The notes beneath the pieces were generated by a model that did not search any database, was not told where the DNA came from, and saw nothing but the letters and a program-made list of their open reading frames with translations. From positions 62,001-126,000 of the forward strand of contig NZ_AGRW01000052.1 of the NCBI RefSeq assembly GCF_000255555.1: a stretch of 64,000 nucleotides of DNA, in the 5' to 3' direction. The position numbers were made by a program, and so were the translations under genes. Below, piece after piece: positions 16,824-25,184 of this stretch (position 1 is its first letter; every line of letters starts with the position of its first letter). This DNA is from Treponema saccharophilum DSM 2985. Its GTDB lineage: Bacteria; Spirochaetota; Spirochaetia; Treponematales; Treponemataceae.

Positions 16824-16867
16824 TCTCATTCCGAACCGATTTCCGTGAAATCACGTTCGGAATGAGA
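16824..16867. repeat. Long intergenic hairpin (TTCCGAAC family), copy 1
   Basis: Perfect 13-bp arms TCTCATTCCGAAC/GTTCGGAATGAGA enclose a second perfect 6-bp stem GATTTC/GAAATC with a 3-base loop. The left arm and loop resemble the hairpin at 60593-60638 (about 20 of 27 bases by eye). No T-run follows, so it is not a simple terminator. Confidence 0.6.
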
Positions 16868-16923
16868 AAGGGCAAATCGCCGTTTTTACTGACGGCGCCA
16901 TGCGAATATAAAAATCGAATTCT

Positions 16924-18465
16924 CTAGCGCAGCTGGAGCTTCGCGAATACCGTCGCGTTGTTCACGAACTGAAGGACGTCGTCGATGTTCCTGTATATCG
17001 CGTATTTCGTGTAGAGCTCCTCGTTGAATCCGATTCGGACGCGCCTGGAAAGGGGGAATTCCGCGCTGATGTTCGCGATTCCGACCAAATCCCATCCTGC
17101 CTGCGTTCCCCGCTCGCCCGAGATGAGGAACTGGAGCTGGTTGTAGAAATCGTACATGGCGTATCCGCGGAACCCCGCCGAGAGAGACATCCCGTTTTCC
17201 GTGCGGTAGCGCGCGCGGAGGATTGTCTGCGCTCCGATGTTGTAATTGTACGGCGCGGACGTTCCTTCCCTGTTGTCTACGGCGTATTTCTCGTCGAAAT
17301 CCCTTCTGTAATAGTAGAAATCGCTCGTTCCGAGGATGATTCCCGCGAGGTGCGCCTGCCATTCGAATGAGGCGTCGTCCCCCCGTATGCGCTGCTTTAT
17401 GGCGAATCCCGGCGCGAGCGACGAAAGCAGGTAGTACGAATGCCAGTCGAAGTCGTATTCCATCACGATTCCGACCGTCGTGTCCTTGTTCTCCCCGAAG
17501 TCGGGCGCGCGCGAGACGAGCATTCCGTCGCTGAGAATTCGTATGTCGTAGAAAAGCTTCTTGTCAAGCTCCGCGAAGTTGCAGTCCGAGCCGGTTCCCG
17601 AGCCTTTTCCCATCGCGCCCGAGAACCTGAATTCGAACTGGCTGTACGGGTCGTTTGAGTCGTGCCCGTACGGGTCGTTGTACGCGATGAAAATCTCCGG
17701 CGTCGCGAACACGGGATAGATTTCAGTCGCGTCGTAGTCGCCCTTGTAGCCGAGCAGGTTCGTGTGACCGACGCTGTTTCCGATTCCGGCGGAAAGAGAC
17801 AGCTCGTGGATGTTCCCGCTTTTTCCGCGCGGTTTCTGCCTCGTCACGAGCTGCGTGTAGAGCCGCGTCGGGTTAATCGCGATTCCAAAAAGGTCGTGGA
17901 TTTCGTCCGCTTCGAGCGAGAGCCGGTAGAGCATCTCGCCGACGCAGAACGCCCCGAGCGACGTGTAGACCATGTCGTTGAAGGACGGCGCGTTCCGCTC
18001 GCACAGAAATTCCCACGACAAATCGCCGAGCGTCGTCAGCGCGAGCGACTCGAGCCTGTTGAGGTTCGAGCCGCGGGAAATCATATAGTAGAAGCTTCCC
18101 TGATACGGATGGAGGACGAAATTCGTCCAGTACCAGTCCCTGTCCCACTCGCATTTCCTCTCCCAGAAATGGTCCCAGATGTCCGGTCCGACCTGCGCCC
18201 AGGGCGCGTTGCATATGTACTTGTTGTAGGAGCAAAGAAGGACGTTCCATGCGACGACGCCGCCCGCCGCGGCAAGATAATGCTTTTCCCCGTCGTTCTC
18301 GTGGAGCCATCCCCCGCTTCCGGAATCCGCCCCGGCCGTCGCGCTGGTGTCGAATTGGATTTCCGCGCTTTGTTCCGCCGAGTCCGTTCCCTGTTCCGTC
18401 TGCTGTGCCGTTACAAAATTCGCAAAAGCGGCACCGATGAGAATGAATAAAAACACCTTTTTCAT
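16924..18465 (-). CDS. DUF3943-like outer-membrane protein
   Basis: A 513-residue protein with a cleavable signal peptide (about 1-20, ending F-V-T-A-Q). The block F-V-L-H-P-Y-Q-G-S-F-Y-Y near residue 115, followed by a membrane-like segment and W-E-F, is the pattern I associate with DUF3943. The C-terminal half alternates polar and hydrophobic residues and ends A-K-L-Q-L-R, consistent with beta strands, although the last residue is not aromatic. The function of DUF3943 proteins is unknown. A TTGACA on the minus strand about 40 bp upstream is well placed for a promoter, but its -10 is weak. Confidence 0.6.
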   Translation of the reverse strand: MKKVFLFILIGAAFANFVTAQQTEQGTDSAEQSAEIQFDTSATAGADSGSGGWLHENDGEKHYLAAAGGVVAWNVLLCSYNKYICNAPWAQVGPDIWDHFWERKCEWDRDWYWTNFVLHPYQGSFYYMISRGSNLNRLESLALTTLGDLSWEFLCERNAPSFNDMVYTSLGAFCVGEMLYRLSLEADEIHDLFGIAINPTRLYTQLVTRQKPRGKSGNIHELSLSAGIGNSVGHTNLLGYKGDYDATEIYPVFATPEIFIAYNDPYGHDSNDPYSQFEFRFSGAMGKGSGTGSDCNFAELDKKLFYDIRILSDGMLVSRAPDFGENKDTTVGIVMEYDFDWHSYYLLSSLAPGFAIKQRIRGDDASFEWQAHLAGIILGTSDFYYYRRDFDEKYAVDNREGTSAPYNYNIGAQTILRARYRTENGMSLSAGFRGYAMYDFYNQLQFLISGERGTQAGWDLVGIANISAEFPLSRRVRIGFNEELYTKYAIYRNIDDVLQFVNNATVFAKLQLR

Positions 18466-18563
18466 AGACTGTGGATTTTCGTGAATTTTCCGATGTTGTC
18501 AACATTCGCGCAAAAAAGAAAGCGGCGCTCTCGCGTTTCTGCCCCAAATTTAAGCTCCGTTTT

Positions 18564-18601
18564 TTGAAAAATCGTGTTGTTTCATGTAGAATTGAGCCAT
18601 G
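18564..18601 (+). promoter_or_regulatory. Leaderless promoter of the TRAP binding-protein gene
   Basis: TTGAAA (18564-18569), exact 17-bp spacer, TAGAAT (18587-18592), then 6 nt to the ATG at 18599. It is one of the clearest leaderless promoters in the window because both hexamers and the spacing are canonical. Confidence 0.7.
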
Positions 18602-19609
18602 AAAAAAATGATGGTGATTTCGGCTGTCGTCGCTGCTGCGGCCGTTGTTTTCTGCGTTAAAATCGCAAAATCCTGCATCGGGGGTAAGGCTGCCCCGGTT
18701 GTCCTCCGCCTTTCCGAGGTGCAGGGGGACGGCTATCCGACGGCGCTCGCGTGCGGCGAATTCTCGCGGCTCGTCGAGGAGCGTTCCGGCGGGAGAATCA
18801 AGATTGAAGTGTACACCGGCGGACGGATTTACGAGGACGAGAGCGATGCGCTCGGCGCGCTGTGCGACGGTTCCCTCGATTTCGCGCGCATCTCCTCCGC
18901 GCCCGTCTCAAACCGCGTGAGGAAGCTGTGCGTCATCCATCTGCCGTATCTTTTCCGCGACAAGAACCATTTCATGGGCGTGCTTTCCGGAAAAATCGGC
19001 GACGAGATGCTTTCGAGCATGAAGGAGTCGGGAATCGGAATCGAGGGGCTGTGCTTCTACGATTCGGGCGTCCGCTCGCTCTATTCGGTAAGCCCCGTCC
19101 ATAGTGCCGACGACGTCATCGGCATGAAAATCCGCATCCAGACGTCGCCCGCGATGATGCGGTTCTGCGAGCTTCTCGGCGCGACCGGAATAACGGGGAT
19201 TCCCTCGAACGAGGTCTACAACAAAATCCTGAACGGGCTTGTCGACGGCGCGGAGAACAACATCTCGACGTACAAAAGCAAGGGCGACTACCAGGCGGCA
19301 CCGTACTACACGAAAACGGAGCACGTCTACGTTCCAGACGTCCTGATTGCGTCGGAGAAGACGCTCAAAAAACTCGGCGAGAAGGATGCCACGCTCATAC
19401 GCGAGTGCGCGAAAATGACGCAGGAATTCGAATTCAGGAAGTGGCTCGAATTCGAGGAGGAGTCCGAGCGCGTCGTCCGCGGCGCCAAGAACACGATAAT
19501 CGAGCTTTCCGACGAGGAGCGCGGCGAATTCAGGCGCAAGGTCATGCCGATGTACCGCGATTACGAATCCGATTTCGGCGATATTATCCGCGCAATTCAG
19601 AAATCGTGA
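18599..19609 (+). CDS. TRAP transporter substrate-binding protein (DctP family)
   Basis: A 336-residue extracytoplasmic solute receptor. An N-terminal hydrophobic signal/anchor (1-25) is followed by the DctP fold: G-Y-P-T-A-L-A-C near 40, G-G-R-I-Y-E-D, then M-K-I-R-I-Q-T-S-P-A, where the conserved Arg contacts a carboxylate ligand, and V-Y-N-K-I-L-N-G-L-V-D-G-A-E-N-N. DctP receptors feed organic acids to DctQ/DctM permeases. No DctQ or DctM gene is adjacent, so this is an orphan receptor that must use a permease encoded elsewhere or act as a sensor. No canonical lipobox. Confidence 0.85.
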   Translation: MKKMMVISAVVAAAAVVFCVKIAKSCIGGKAAPVVLRLSEVQGDGYPTALACGEFSRLVEERSGGRIKIEVYTGGRIYEDESDALGALCDGSLDFARISSAPVSNRVRKLCVIHLPYLFRDKNHFMGVLSGKIGDEMLSSMKESGIGIEGLCFYDSGVRSLYSVSPVHSADDVIGMKIRIQTSPAMMRFCELLGATGITGIPSNEVYNKILNGLVDGAENNISTYKSKGDYQAAPYYTKTEHVYVPDVLIASEKTLKKLGEKDATLIRECAKMTQEFEFRKWLEFEEESERVVRGAKNTIIELSDEERGEFRRKVMPMYRDYESDFGDIIRAIQKS

Positions 19610-19744
19610 CGGAATCGCGCGATTTTCCGACGGTTTGCCATTTAGACGTAATTCGAGTATATTTTCAGAAACGTCAGGCGGATTTTCGTTTAAATCCGCT
19701 TGTTTTTTTCAATATTATCCGAATGGAAAGAAAGAGGAGACAGA

Positions 19745-20341
19745 ATGGGTACAATCCTTAACGAAGAGGAAAAGAAAGAGGAGAAGAAGGAAGATTCGCT
19801 TTCGGAGAAATTCCTCAAGACCCGGCAGATTATACTGAGCGGGGAGATAAACGAAGAGAACGCGGAGAAAATCATCAAGCAGCTCCTTCTCCTTGAGGCG
19901 GACTCGGACAAACCAATCTACATCTACATCGATTCACCCGGCGGCTCAATCGATTCCGGATTCGGAATTTACGACATGATTCGCTTCATCAACGCGCCCG
20001 TCTATACAATCGGAACGGGGCTTATCGCCAGCATGGGGTCGATAATCCTCCTTTCCGTGCCGAAGGAACGCCGCTTCGGGCTTCCGAACAGCCACTATCT
20101 TATCCATCAGCCGCTTATCGGCGGCGTCGCGCGCGGCGTTGCGACCGACCTTGAGATTCAGGCTGTGGAAATCGCGAAATCGAAGGAGAAGCTCATAAAG
20201 CTCATCGCCGACGAGACCGGAAAATCCGAGGACGAGGTTCGCGCCGACTGCGACCGCGACCATTGGCTTACGGCGGATGAGGCGCTTTCATACGGATTGA
20301 TTTCAAAAATCGTCACGAAACGCGGCGATTTGAACGCCTAG
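19745..20341 (+). CDS. clpP: ATP-dependent Clp protease proteolytic subunit
   Basis: ClpP forms tetradecameric chambers that degrade proteins unfolded by ClpA/X/C ATPases in the cytoplasm. The 198-residue product carries the catalytic Ser in G-L-I-A-S-M-G-S (about S96) and the His in Y-L-I-H-Q-P (about H121). The N-terminus is unusual: a run of Glu/Lys (E-E-E-K-K-E-E-K-K-E) precedes the conserved core. The start is set by AGAGGAGA 5 nt upstream; the in-frame ATG at 19700 is too far upstream. It leads a tight unit with the UPF0158-GNAT gene (12 bp) and the RNA-binding gene (18 bp). Confidence 0.93.
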   Translation: MGTILNEEEKKEEKKEDSLSEKFLKTRQIILSGEINEENAEKIIKQLLLLEADSDKPIYIYIDSPGGSIDSGFGIYDMIRFINAPVYTIGTGLIASMGSIILLSVPKERRFGLPNSHYLIHQPLIGGVARGVATDLEIQAVEIAKSKEKLIKLIADETGKSEDEVRADCDRDHWLTADEALSYGLISKIVTKRGDLNA

Positions 20342-20353
20342 TCGGAAGAAAAC

Positions 20354-21304
20354 ATGTTCCCGCTTTCCGAACCGGTAATTTCCGAAATAATTTTCGCGAT
20401 GGAGAACCAGACCGAGGAATTCGTCCTTGTCGCTTCGGCACAGAAGGGCGTCTCGGTCGTCCCGTTCTCGTCGCTGTCGTATGATTCGGATTCCGCGCAG
20501 GATTCGGGGATACGTCCGGAGGACATTTACTCTCTTCCGAAATGGTTCTCTTCCGACGGGTTCAATCTTCTTGAGTCGTTCGCAAAAAGCCTTTGCAGTT
20601 CCCCCGTCAGGGACGAGCTGCTCGGCGTGCTGTCGAACGGCAGGGGGGTGTTCAAGAATTTTAAAAATGTGCTTAAGAACCATCCGGATATAGAGCGCGA
20701 CTTCCACCGCTTCAAGGAGCGGAAAATGCGTTCGCGTGTCGAGGAATGGTATGCTTCGCTCCGTGAGAATTGGAGCCAGGAGAAGTCGGCTGACGGGGAT
20801 ACGCTCTCTCTCTGCCTGATTTCGGATGGCTTCTCGTTCAGCCGGTATGACCGCAAGGCGGAGTCCGGTTGTGTCGAATCGGAGCTGAGGATTTTTTCGG
20901 AAAAGAAGGAAGATGAGCTGAAGGCGGCTTATCCCGGAGATGCCGGCGTCTTGCTTGCGGATTTTTGGAACATCCGCTCCAGCTGCGCGCTCGGGGAAAT
21001 CGGCGGTGCGGACGGTTTTGTGTGCCGCACCGCGTCCGATGATTTTGTCGGCTGCCTTCTTTTCTCATCGGGTCCGGCAGATGCAAGAGAGTCAGCAACT
21101 CTAACTACCTGTTTTGTCAAAGATGGTTTCCATGGATTGGGAATCGCGGAGCGGCTTTTTGAGACCTGCGTTTCTTTTATGCGCGGGCACGGCATCCGCA
21201 CTTTTTTTGTCGCCGATTTTTTCATGTCCGAATCGCTTGAGAAGGTGCTTTTCGGGTTGGGATTTGAGAAGATTCATTCTTTTTATGTGGCGAGATTTTT
21301 TTAA
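20354..21304 (+). CDS. UPF0158 domain fused to GNAT acetyltransferase
   Basis: A 316-residue protein with two parts. Residues about 55-140 match the UPF0158 family (D-G-F-N-L-L-E-S-F, then N-G-R-G-V-F-K-N-F-K-N-V-L and F-H-R-F-K-E). The C-terminal part (about 185-316) is GNAT-like: hydrophobic strand with G-C-L-L-F, then G-F-H-G-L-G-I-A-E-R-L-F (acetyl-CoA loop, normally Q/RxxGxG/A) and the closing L-G-F-E-K-I-H-S-F-Y-V. The target is unknown. Its position between clpP and an RNA-binding protein suggests a role in protein or RNA quality control, which is an inference. GGAAG precedes the ATG. Confidence 0.7.
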   Translation: MFPLSEPVISEIIFAMENQTEEFVLVASAQKGVSVVPFSSLSYDSDSAQDSGIRPEDIYSLPKWFSSDGFNLLESFAKSLCSSPVRDELLGVLSNGRGVFKNFKNVLKNHPDIERDFHRFKERKMRSRVEEWYASLRENWSQEKSADGDTLSLCLISDGFSFSRYDRKAESGCVESELRIFSEKKEDELKAAYPGDAGVLLADFWNIRSSCALGEIGGADGFVCRTASDDFVGCLLFSSGPADARESATLTTCFVKDGFHGLGIAERLFETCVSFMRGHGIRTFFVADFFMSESLEKVLFGLGFEKIHSFYVARFF

Positions 21305-21322
21305 TTTGAGGAGAGTTTTATT

Positions 21323-22162
21323 ATGGCTTTCAGACGTGAAGACGTTACGGTGGAGCAGGTCGCATCATTTCTTCAGGATGCAGTAGCAAAGGTTAAATCG
21401 AATCCTGAGGAGTTCGAGGACCTGAAAAAGGTCTTCAAGCAGAACGTTCCCCTTACGATGCGCAGTTTCGTTGCGGCGTATGTGCTGAAGCAGGCGAGCG
21501 GTGCGATTTACCGCTTCAACAATTTCAAGAACAGGGACGATTTCCGCCCCAGAAGAAAGTTTGAGCGCGACCACGAAAGGGCGGACGAAGGTGCCGAGCA
21601 GCAGTTCGAGCAGCGCGAGGTGCGCGAGCGCCACGAGCGCTACCAGCACATCAACATAGAGCCTGATATGGCCGCGACTGTTTTTGTCGGGGTCGGCCGC
21701 AACAGGCGCGTCTTCCCGCGCGACATCGTGGGCTTGTTCATCAGCGTCGCCGGAATCGAGAAGGAGCGCATCGGCGACATCAAGGTGCTTGCGAACTACT
21801 CGTTCGTCCAGCTGTTCAAGGACGACGCGGAGAAGGCAATCAGCGCGCTCAACGGCTACGATTATCGCGGGCGCAAGCTCAGCGTGAGCTTCTCCCGCCA
21901 GAAGGATATCGACGCCGATATCGGTTCAGACGAGCAGGCTGAGGAGCCGAGGCAGGAACGCTTCCCGCGCGCCGATGACGTCCGCGAGGAGCCGAAATTT
22001 TCCGAGCCGGAGGTTTCCGTTTCAGCGCAGGAGCCTGCCGCGGAGGAGAAGTTCGACGAGGAGCCGCAGGTCACGGTGGTGAAGAGTTATTCCGAGATGA
22101 CCGATGAGGAAATCCTCGCGATGAGGGCGCCGAAGTCGTCTTCATCAAGCGATATCGAGTAG
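21323..22162 (+). CDS. Stand-alone DbpA-type RNA-binding protein
   Basis: A 279-residue protein without helicase motifs. An N-terminal helical segment (1-65) is followed by a basic/acidic linker, then a DbpA/CsdA-type RNA-binding domain at about 112-190 (A-T-V-F-V-G-V-G-R-N-R-R-V, I-G-D-I-K-V-L-A-N-Y-S-F-V-Q-L). The C-terminus is acidic and ends M-R-A-P-K-S-S-S-S-S-D-I-E. In DEAD-box proteins this RRM-like domain binds structured rRNA. Here it has no adjacent helicase domain, so it may partner with one in trans. AGGAGAG gives a good ribosome-binding site. A terminator follows. Confidence 0.75.
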   Translation: MAFRREDVTVEQVASFLQDAVAKVKSNPEEFEDLKKVFKQNVPLTMRSFVAAYVLKQASGAIYRFNNFKNRDDFRPRRKFERDHERADEGAEQQFEQREVRERHERYQHINIEPDMAATVFVGVGRNRRVFPRDIVGLFISVAGIEKERIGDIKVLANYSFVQLFKDDAEKAISALNGYDYRGRKLSVSFSRQKDIDADIGSDEQAEEPRQERFPRADDVREEPKFSEPEVSVSAQEPAAEEKFDEEPQVTVVKSYSEMTDEEILAMRAPKSSSSSDIE

Positions 22163-22191
22163 CGAAAATCCGGCATTCTGCCGTTTCATGA

Positions 22192-22224
22192 AGCCGTTCA
22201 GATTTTTTCCGGACGGCTTTTTTT
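22192..22224 (+). terminator. Rho-independent terminator of the clpP unit
   Basis: AGCCGTTC pairs with GGACGGCT (one G-U pair) across a T-rich loop, followed by a seven-base T-run. Confidence 0.85.
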
Positions 22225-22252
22225 GTTTTCCGTGGTATGAGAGGAGGAACAA

Positions 22253-22951
22253 ATGGAAGAGAAGAAAATCCACAGGATTGTGTGCGGGCCGTTGGGGGTG
22301 AACACGTTCGTCGTTCCCGTCGGCGACGGCAAGGCTTTTGTCGTCGATCCCGCCGGATGCAAGATGGATACCGTCGACGAGCTTGTCGTCAACAAATTCC
22401 TCAGGGAGAACGGGCTCGACCCCGTGCTTATTGTCCTGACTCACGGTCATTTCGACCATATTTTTGCTGTTCCCGCCTTGTCGGCGGAATTTCCCGGGGC
22501 AAAGCTTGCAATCCACAAGAACGACGCGATGATGATTGGAGAAGCCGGCTCGGAATATCAGGCGAACCATCTCGCGCGCTTCGGTTACGGGAGCCTGAAA
22601 TACCTTCCGCTCGTGTCGAACATCCGCGAGCCCGACGTGCTTTTGGCTGAGGGGATGACGCTCGCCGAGTGCGTTCCGGAAATGGGAGGCGAAGCTTCGG
22701 AGAACCTCGCGAAATGGCGCGTCATGCATACGCCGGGACACACGCCGGGCGGAATATGCCTCTACAACGAACCTGACGACATGATAATAACGGGCGACAC
22801 GATTTTTTTCCGCGCAGTCGGAAGAACCGACATGCCGGGCGGGGATGAGAGGCTTCTGGAATGCAGCATCGGGCGCATTCTTACGGATATAAAGGATTCG
22901 ACTCTGATGTATCCCGGCCACGACCGGATTGCGTTCACCAAAAAAGATTGA
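22253..22951 (+). CDS. MBL-fold hydrolase, glyoxalase II-like
   Basis: A 232-residue metallo-beta-lactamase-fold protein. The metal motif is T-H-G-H-F-D-H (HxHxDH), with later ligands in H-T-P-G-H-T-P-G-G and the C-terminal Y-P-G-H-D. The layout is that of small glyoxalase II-like thioester hydrolases, but the true substrate is unknown. GAGAGGAGG lies 6 nt before the ATG. The 3' end overlaps the convergent YfcE-like gene by 17 bp. Confidence 0.8.
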   Translation: MEEKKIHRIVCGPLGVNTFVVPVGDGKAFVVDPAGCKMDTVDELVVNKFLRENGLDPVLIVLTHGHFDHIFAVPALSAEFPGAKLAIHKNDAMMIGEAGSEYQANHLARFGYGSLKYLPLVSNIREPDVLLAEGMTLAECVPEMGGEASENLAKWRVMHTPGHTPGGICLYNEPDDMIITGDTIFFRAVGRTDMPGGDERLLECSIGRILTDIKDSTLMYPGHDRIAFTKKD

Positions 22952-23660
22952 TTTCGCCGGCGGGCGGGCAGAACGGGACGAACGTCAGCTCCTCGAATTC
23001 GTTCCACTTTGCCTCGTAGAAGCTGTACTCGGGAATCGGCTTGTCCTTGAAGACGTCGACGATTGCGAACGTCCGCGGCAGCCCGCCCCTCGGAAGGGAG
23101 CAGCTTCCCGGGTTTATCAGCGCAATTTTCTGCTTCGTTCCCTGCGCGCCGCCTCTTTTCGTTTTTATGAGCGCGTTCGCTATGTGCGTGTGCCCGTAAA
23201 AGACGATGTCCGCGCCGAGTTTTTCCGCGTCCGCCTTCAGCTCCTTCGTCCCGATGTAGACGTTGTAGCGGTGGCCGTGCGTAATCAGTATCTTTTTCCC
23301 CGCGGCGGTAATCGTCTGCAGTATCGGGACGGAAACGGGAACGCGCTCGTCCGTCAGAAGTGTGTACGACGATTGGTCGCCGTTCCCCTGCACGAACGCT
23401 ATCACCGGCGGTATGTTCCGCGAAAGTTCCTCCCGCGAAAGCGAGTCCTCGAGCATCCCGAGCAAATCCGGAATGCCGTCGCCGCAGAAGCAGAGCGCGT
23501 CCGCATCCTTCCCGAATTTCATGATTATCGAGGCGAACATGACTTTGCCGCCGTGGGAATCCGATACGACGAGAATCCGCGCCCTGTCTTTTTCCGCGAG
23601 GATGTTTCCCTGCCCGGTACCGGAAATAACCATGTCGTGCTGCTGCTTCAGTTCGTTCAT
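22935..23660 (-). CDS. YfcE-like metallophosphoesterase
   Basis: A 241-residue calcineurin-like phosphoesterase of the YfcE/MJ0936 type. Motifs in order: V-V-S-D-S-H-G-G (DxH), C-G-D-G (GDxx), V-Q-G-N-G-D (GNxD), I-T-H-G-H (HGH) and Y-G-H-T-H (GHTH), so all metal ligands are present. Members hydrolyse phosphodiesters in vitro; the natural substrate is not known. The N-terminus carries about 25 extra residues before the core. AAGGCGG gives the ribosome-binding site. It follows the lipoprotein gene at 23680 on the same strand with a 19-bp gap. Confidence 0.85.
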   Translation of the reverse strand: MNELKQQHDMVISGTGQGNILAEKDRARILVVSDSHGGKVMFASIIMKFGKDADALCFCGDGIPDLLGMLEDSLSREELSRNIPPVIAFVQGNGDQSSYTLLTDERVPVSVPILQTITAAGKKILITHGHRYNVYIGTKELKADAEKLGADIVFYGHTHIANALIKTKRGGAQGTKQKIALINPGSCSLPRGGLPRTFAIVDVFKDKPIPEYSFYEAKWNEFEELTFVPFCPPAGEINLFW

Positions 23661-23679
23661 ATTCCGCCTTTAGGAATTC

Positions 23680-24441
23680 TTATTCAAACGTAAAATGGTT
23701 CTTCGAATGAAGCCCCGTCTCCGAATCGACGTACGGGGATATCGTTCTTTCCGCGCCCGCGATTTCCTGCGCCGTTGTCTGAATGTTCCCCGCGCCCCCG
23801 TTCTTTATCGCGAGAAAAATCGCGCTCTCGACCATCTTTGCGACGTCGATTTCCTGCGATGCGGTCTCGTCCGCGCCGAGCGTGTCCTCGATGTTCTCCG
23901 GCTTGTGCGCGTAGTCGAGAACGAGATCCGCCGTCGACTGCGTCCCGAGAATGTCGTCCTGCGGGAAGAACGAGTATATCGGGTAGCCGGTGTTCCCGTC
24001 CTCGAATTTGTCCTGGATGGCGGAAAGCGCGCGGTGCGTCCTTTCCGGCGCGCCGATGATGACGATTAGCAGCGGCGACTTTTCCTTTATCTTCGATTCG
24101 AGCGTCGTTATTTTCGAGTTGAAGTCGTCGGGGAAGGTGAGAACCATCACAATCCCTTCCTTGCCCTCGCTTTCCGTCCCGAACGATTCGTCGAGGCGCG
24201 ATATGATTTCCTCCCGCGCCGCTCCTTCGTTGTAGCCGTGCCCGAGAATGACGACGGCGGTCTTTCCCTCTATCGATTTCCGTTCGTCCTCGCTGAGCGT
24301 CTTTATGAGTTCGGGCATTTCGGCAGACTGCGCCGTCGTCTCGGCATCAGCCTCCCGTACCTCCGCCTTTTTTTCAAGGCATCCCGTAACCGCAACCGAC
24401 GACAGGACAGCCGCCGCCATAAAAAAAATCCTTGCTTTCAT
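23680..24441 (-). CDS. Putative lipoprotein, unknown function
   Basis: A 253-residue product with signal peptide and lipobox V-A-V-T-G-C (Cys21), so a lipidated periplasmic or outer-membrane protein. After an Ala/Glu linker the domain starts K-T-A-V-V-I-L-G-H-G-Y and shows alternating alpha/beta blocks (I-V-M-V-L-T-F-P-D-D-F; L-L-I-V-I-I-G-A-P-E-R), suggesting a Rossmann-like or periplasmic-binding-like fold. I cannot name the family. A TATACT box lies about 60 bp upstream on the minus strand. Confidence 0.6.
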   Translation of the reverse strand: MKARIFFMAAAVLSSVAVTGCLEKKAEVREADAETTAQSAEMPELIKTLSEDERKSIEGKTAVVILGHGYNEGAAREEIISRLDESFGTESEGKEGIVMVLTFPDDFNSKITTLESKIKEKSPLLIVIIGAPERTHRALSAIQDKFEDGNTGYPIYSFFPQDDILGTQSTADLVLDYAHKPENIEDTLGADETASQEIDVAKMVESAIFLAIKNGGAGNIQTTAQEIAGAERTISPYVDSETGLHSKNHFTFE

Positions 24442-24672
24442 TCAAAAATCCTGCACCGCGGCTCGGAAATTCACCAGCCGATGAATCCCGCCGCCCGACC
24501 GTAGTATACGCCCGAACGCCGGGGTTCGGGCTGTGGAAAAAACGCGCTTTTTGCAATTTTACCGGCAACCAAAAAGATTGCGCGCGCACATTTATACCAT
24601 AGTTTGAGATTTTGTAGAATTAGTCGGGGGCAAGGTTGCTTTTGCCGGGCGTTTCCGGGCAGGCGCGCCTTT
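24442..24672. other. Intergenic region with hairpin and minus-strand promoter
   Basis: Between ybaK and the lipoprotein gene. GCCCGAAC/GTTCGGGC forms an 8-bp hairpin near 24510-24531. Minus-strand TATACT at 24506-24501 is the likely -10 for the lipoprotein. No open frame looks like coding sequence. Confidence 0.4.
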
Positions 24673-25161
24673 TCAGCCTTCAAGAACGAGGTCGCACGCT
24701 GTGGCGTCCGCCGCTTTCACGAGGTCGCCCGGGCTCAGGACAAGCTGCTCCCCGCGGACTCCCGCGCTGACGTAAATCTTCTCGAACGAAAGCGCGCTCG
24801 AGTCGATGAACGTGGGGAATTTCCGCTTCATGCCGAGCGGGCTGCATCCACCGCGGACGTATCCCGTCAGGGAAAGAAGCTCGTCGCTTTTTACGGGCGA
24901 GATTTCCTTGGCGCCGCACGCCTGCCGTGCTTTCTTGAGGTTGATTTCGTGGAGCGCGCTTTGGCAGAAGACGAAAATCTGCTTCGATTCCGAGCGCATG
25001 ACGATTGTCTTGAAACATGCCGCCGGGTTTATCCCGAGCTTCTCCGCAATCCGCTCAGCCGCGCCACGTGAAAGCTCGTGCTCCCCGTCGTCGTCGTATG
25101 AAAGCACGTCGTATTTTATCTTCGCCGAGTCGAGAATCCTCATCGCGTTTGTCTTTTTCAT
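24673..25161 (-). CDS. ybaK: Cys-tRNA(Pro) deacylase, YbaK/EbsC family
   Basis: A 162-residue trans-editing protein. YbaK-type proteins hydrolyse Cys wrongly attached to tRNA-Pro. Landmarks: F-K-T-I-V-M-R near residue 47 (catalytic-region Lys in the family), G-C-S-P-L-G-M-K-R-K-F-P-T-F-I-D, and the closing G-E-Q-L-V-L-S-P. A longer frame upstream to 25353 is rejected because AAAGGACGG stands directly before the ATG at 25161. It follows the cysteine hydrolase gene on the same strand by 23 bp. Confidence 0.85.
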   Translation of the reverse strand: MKKTNAMRILDSAKIKYDVLSYDDDGEHELSRGAAERIAEKLGINPAACFKTIVMRSESKQIFVFCQSALHEINLKKARQACGAKEISPVKSDELLSLTGYVRGGCSPLGMKRKFPTFIDSSALSFEKIYVSAGVRGEQLVLSPGDLVKAADATACDLVLEG

Positions 25162-25184
25162 TTTTTTCCGTCCTTTTTGCCCCG

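Noticed and set aside
24590-24672. Possible plus-strand promoter (TTTATA, TAGAAT) and small RNA
   Set aside because: The -35 is weak and no terminator follows before the ybaK coding region. Too little support.
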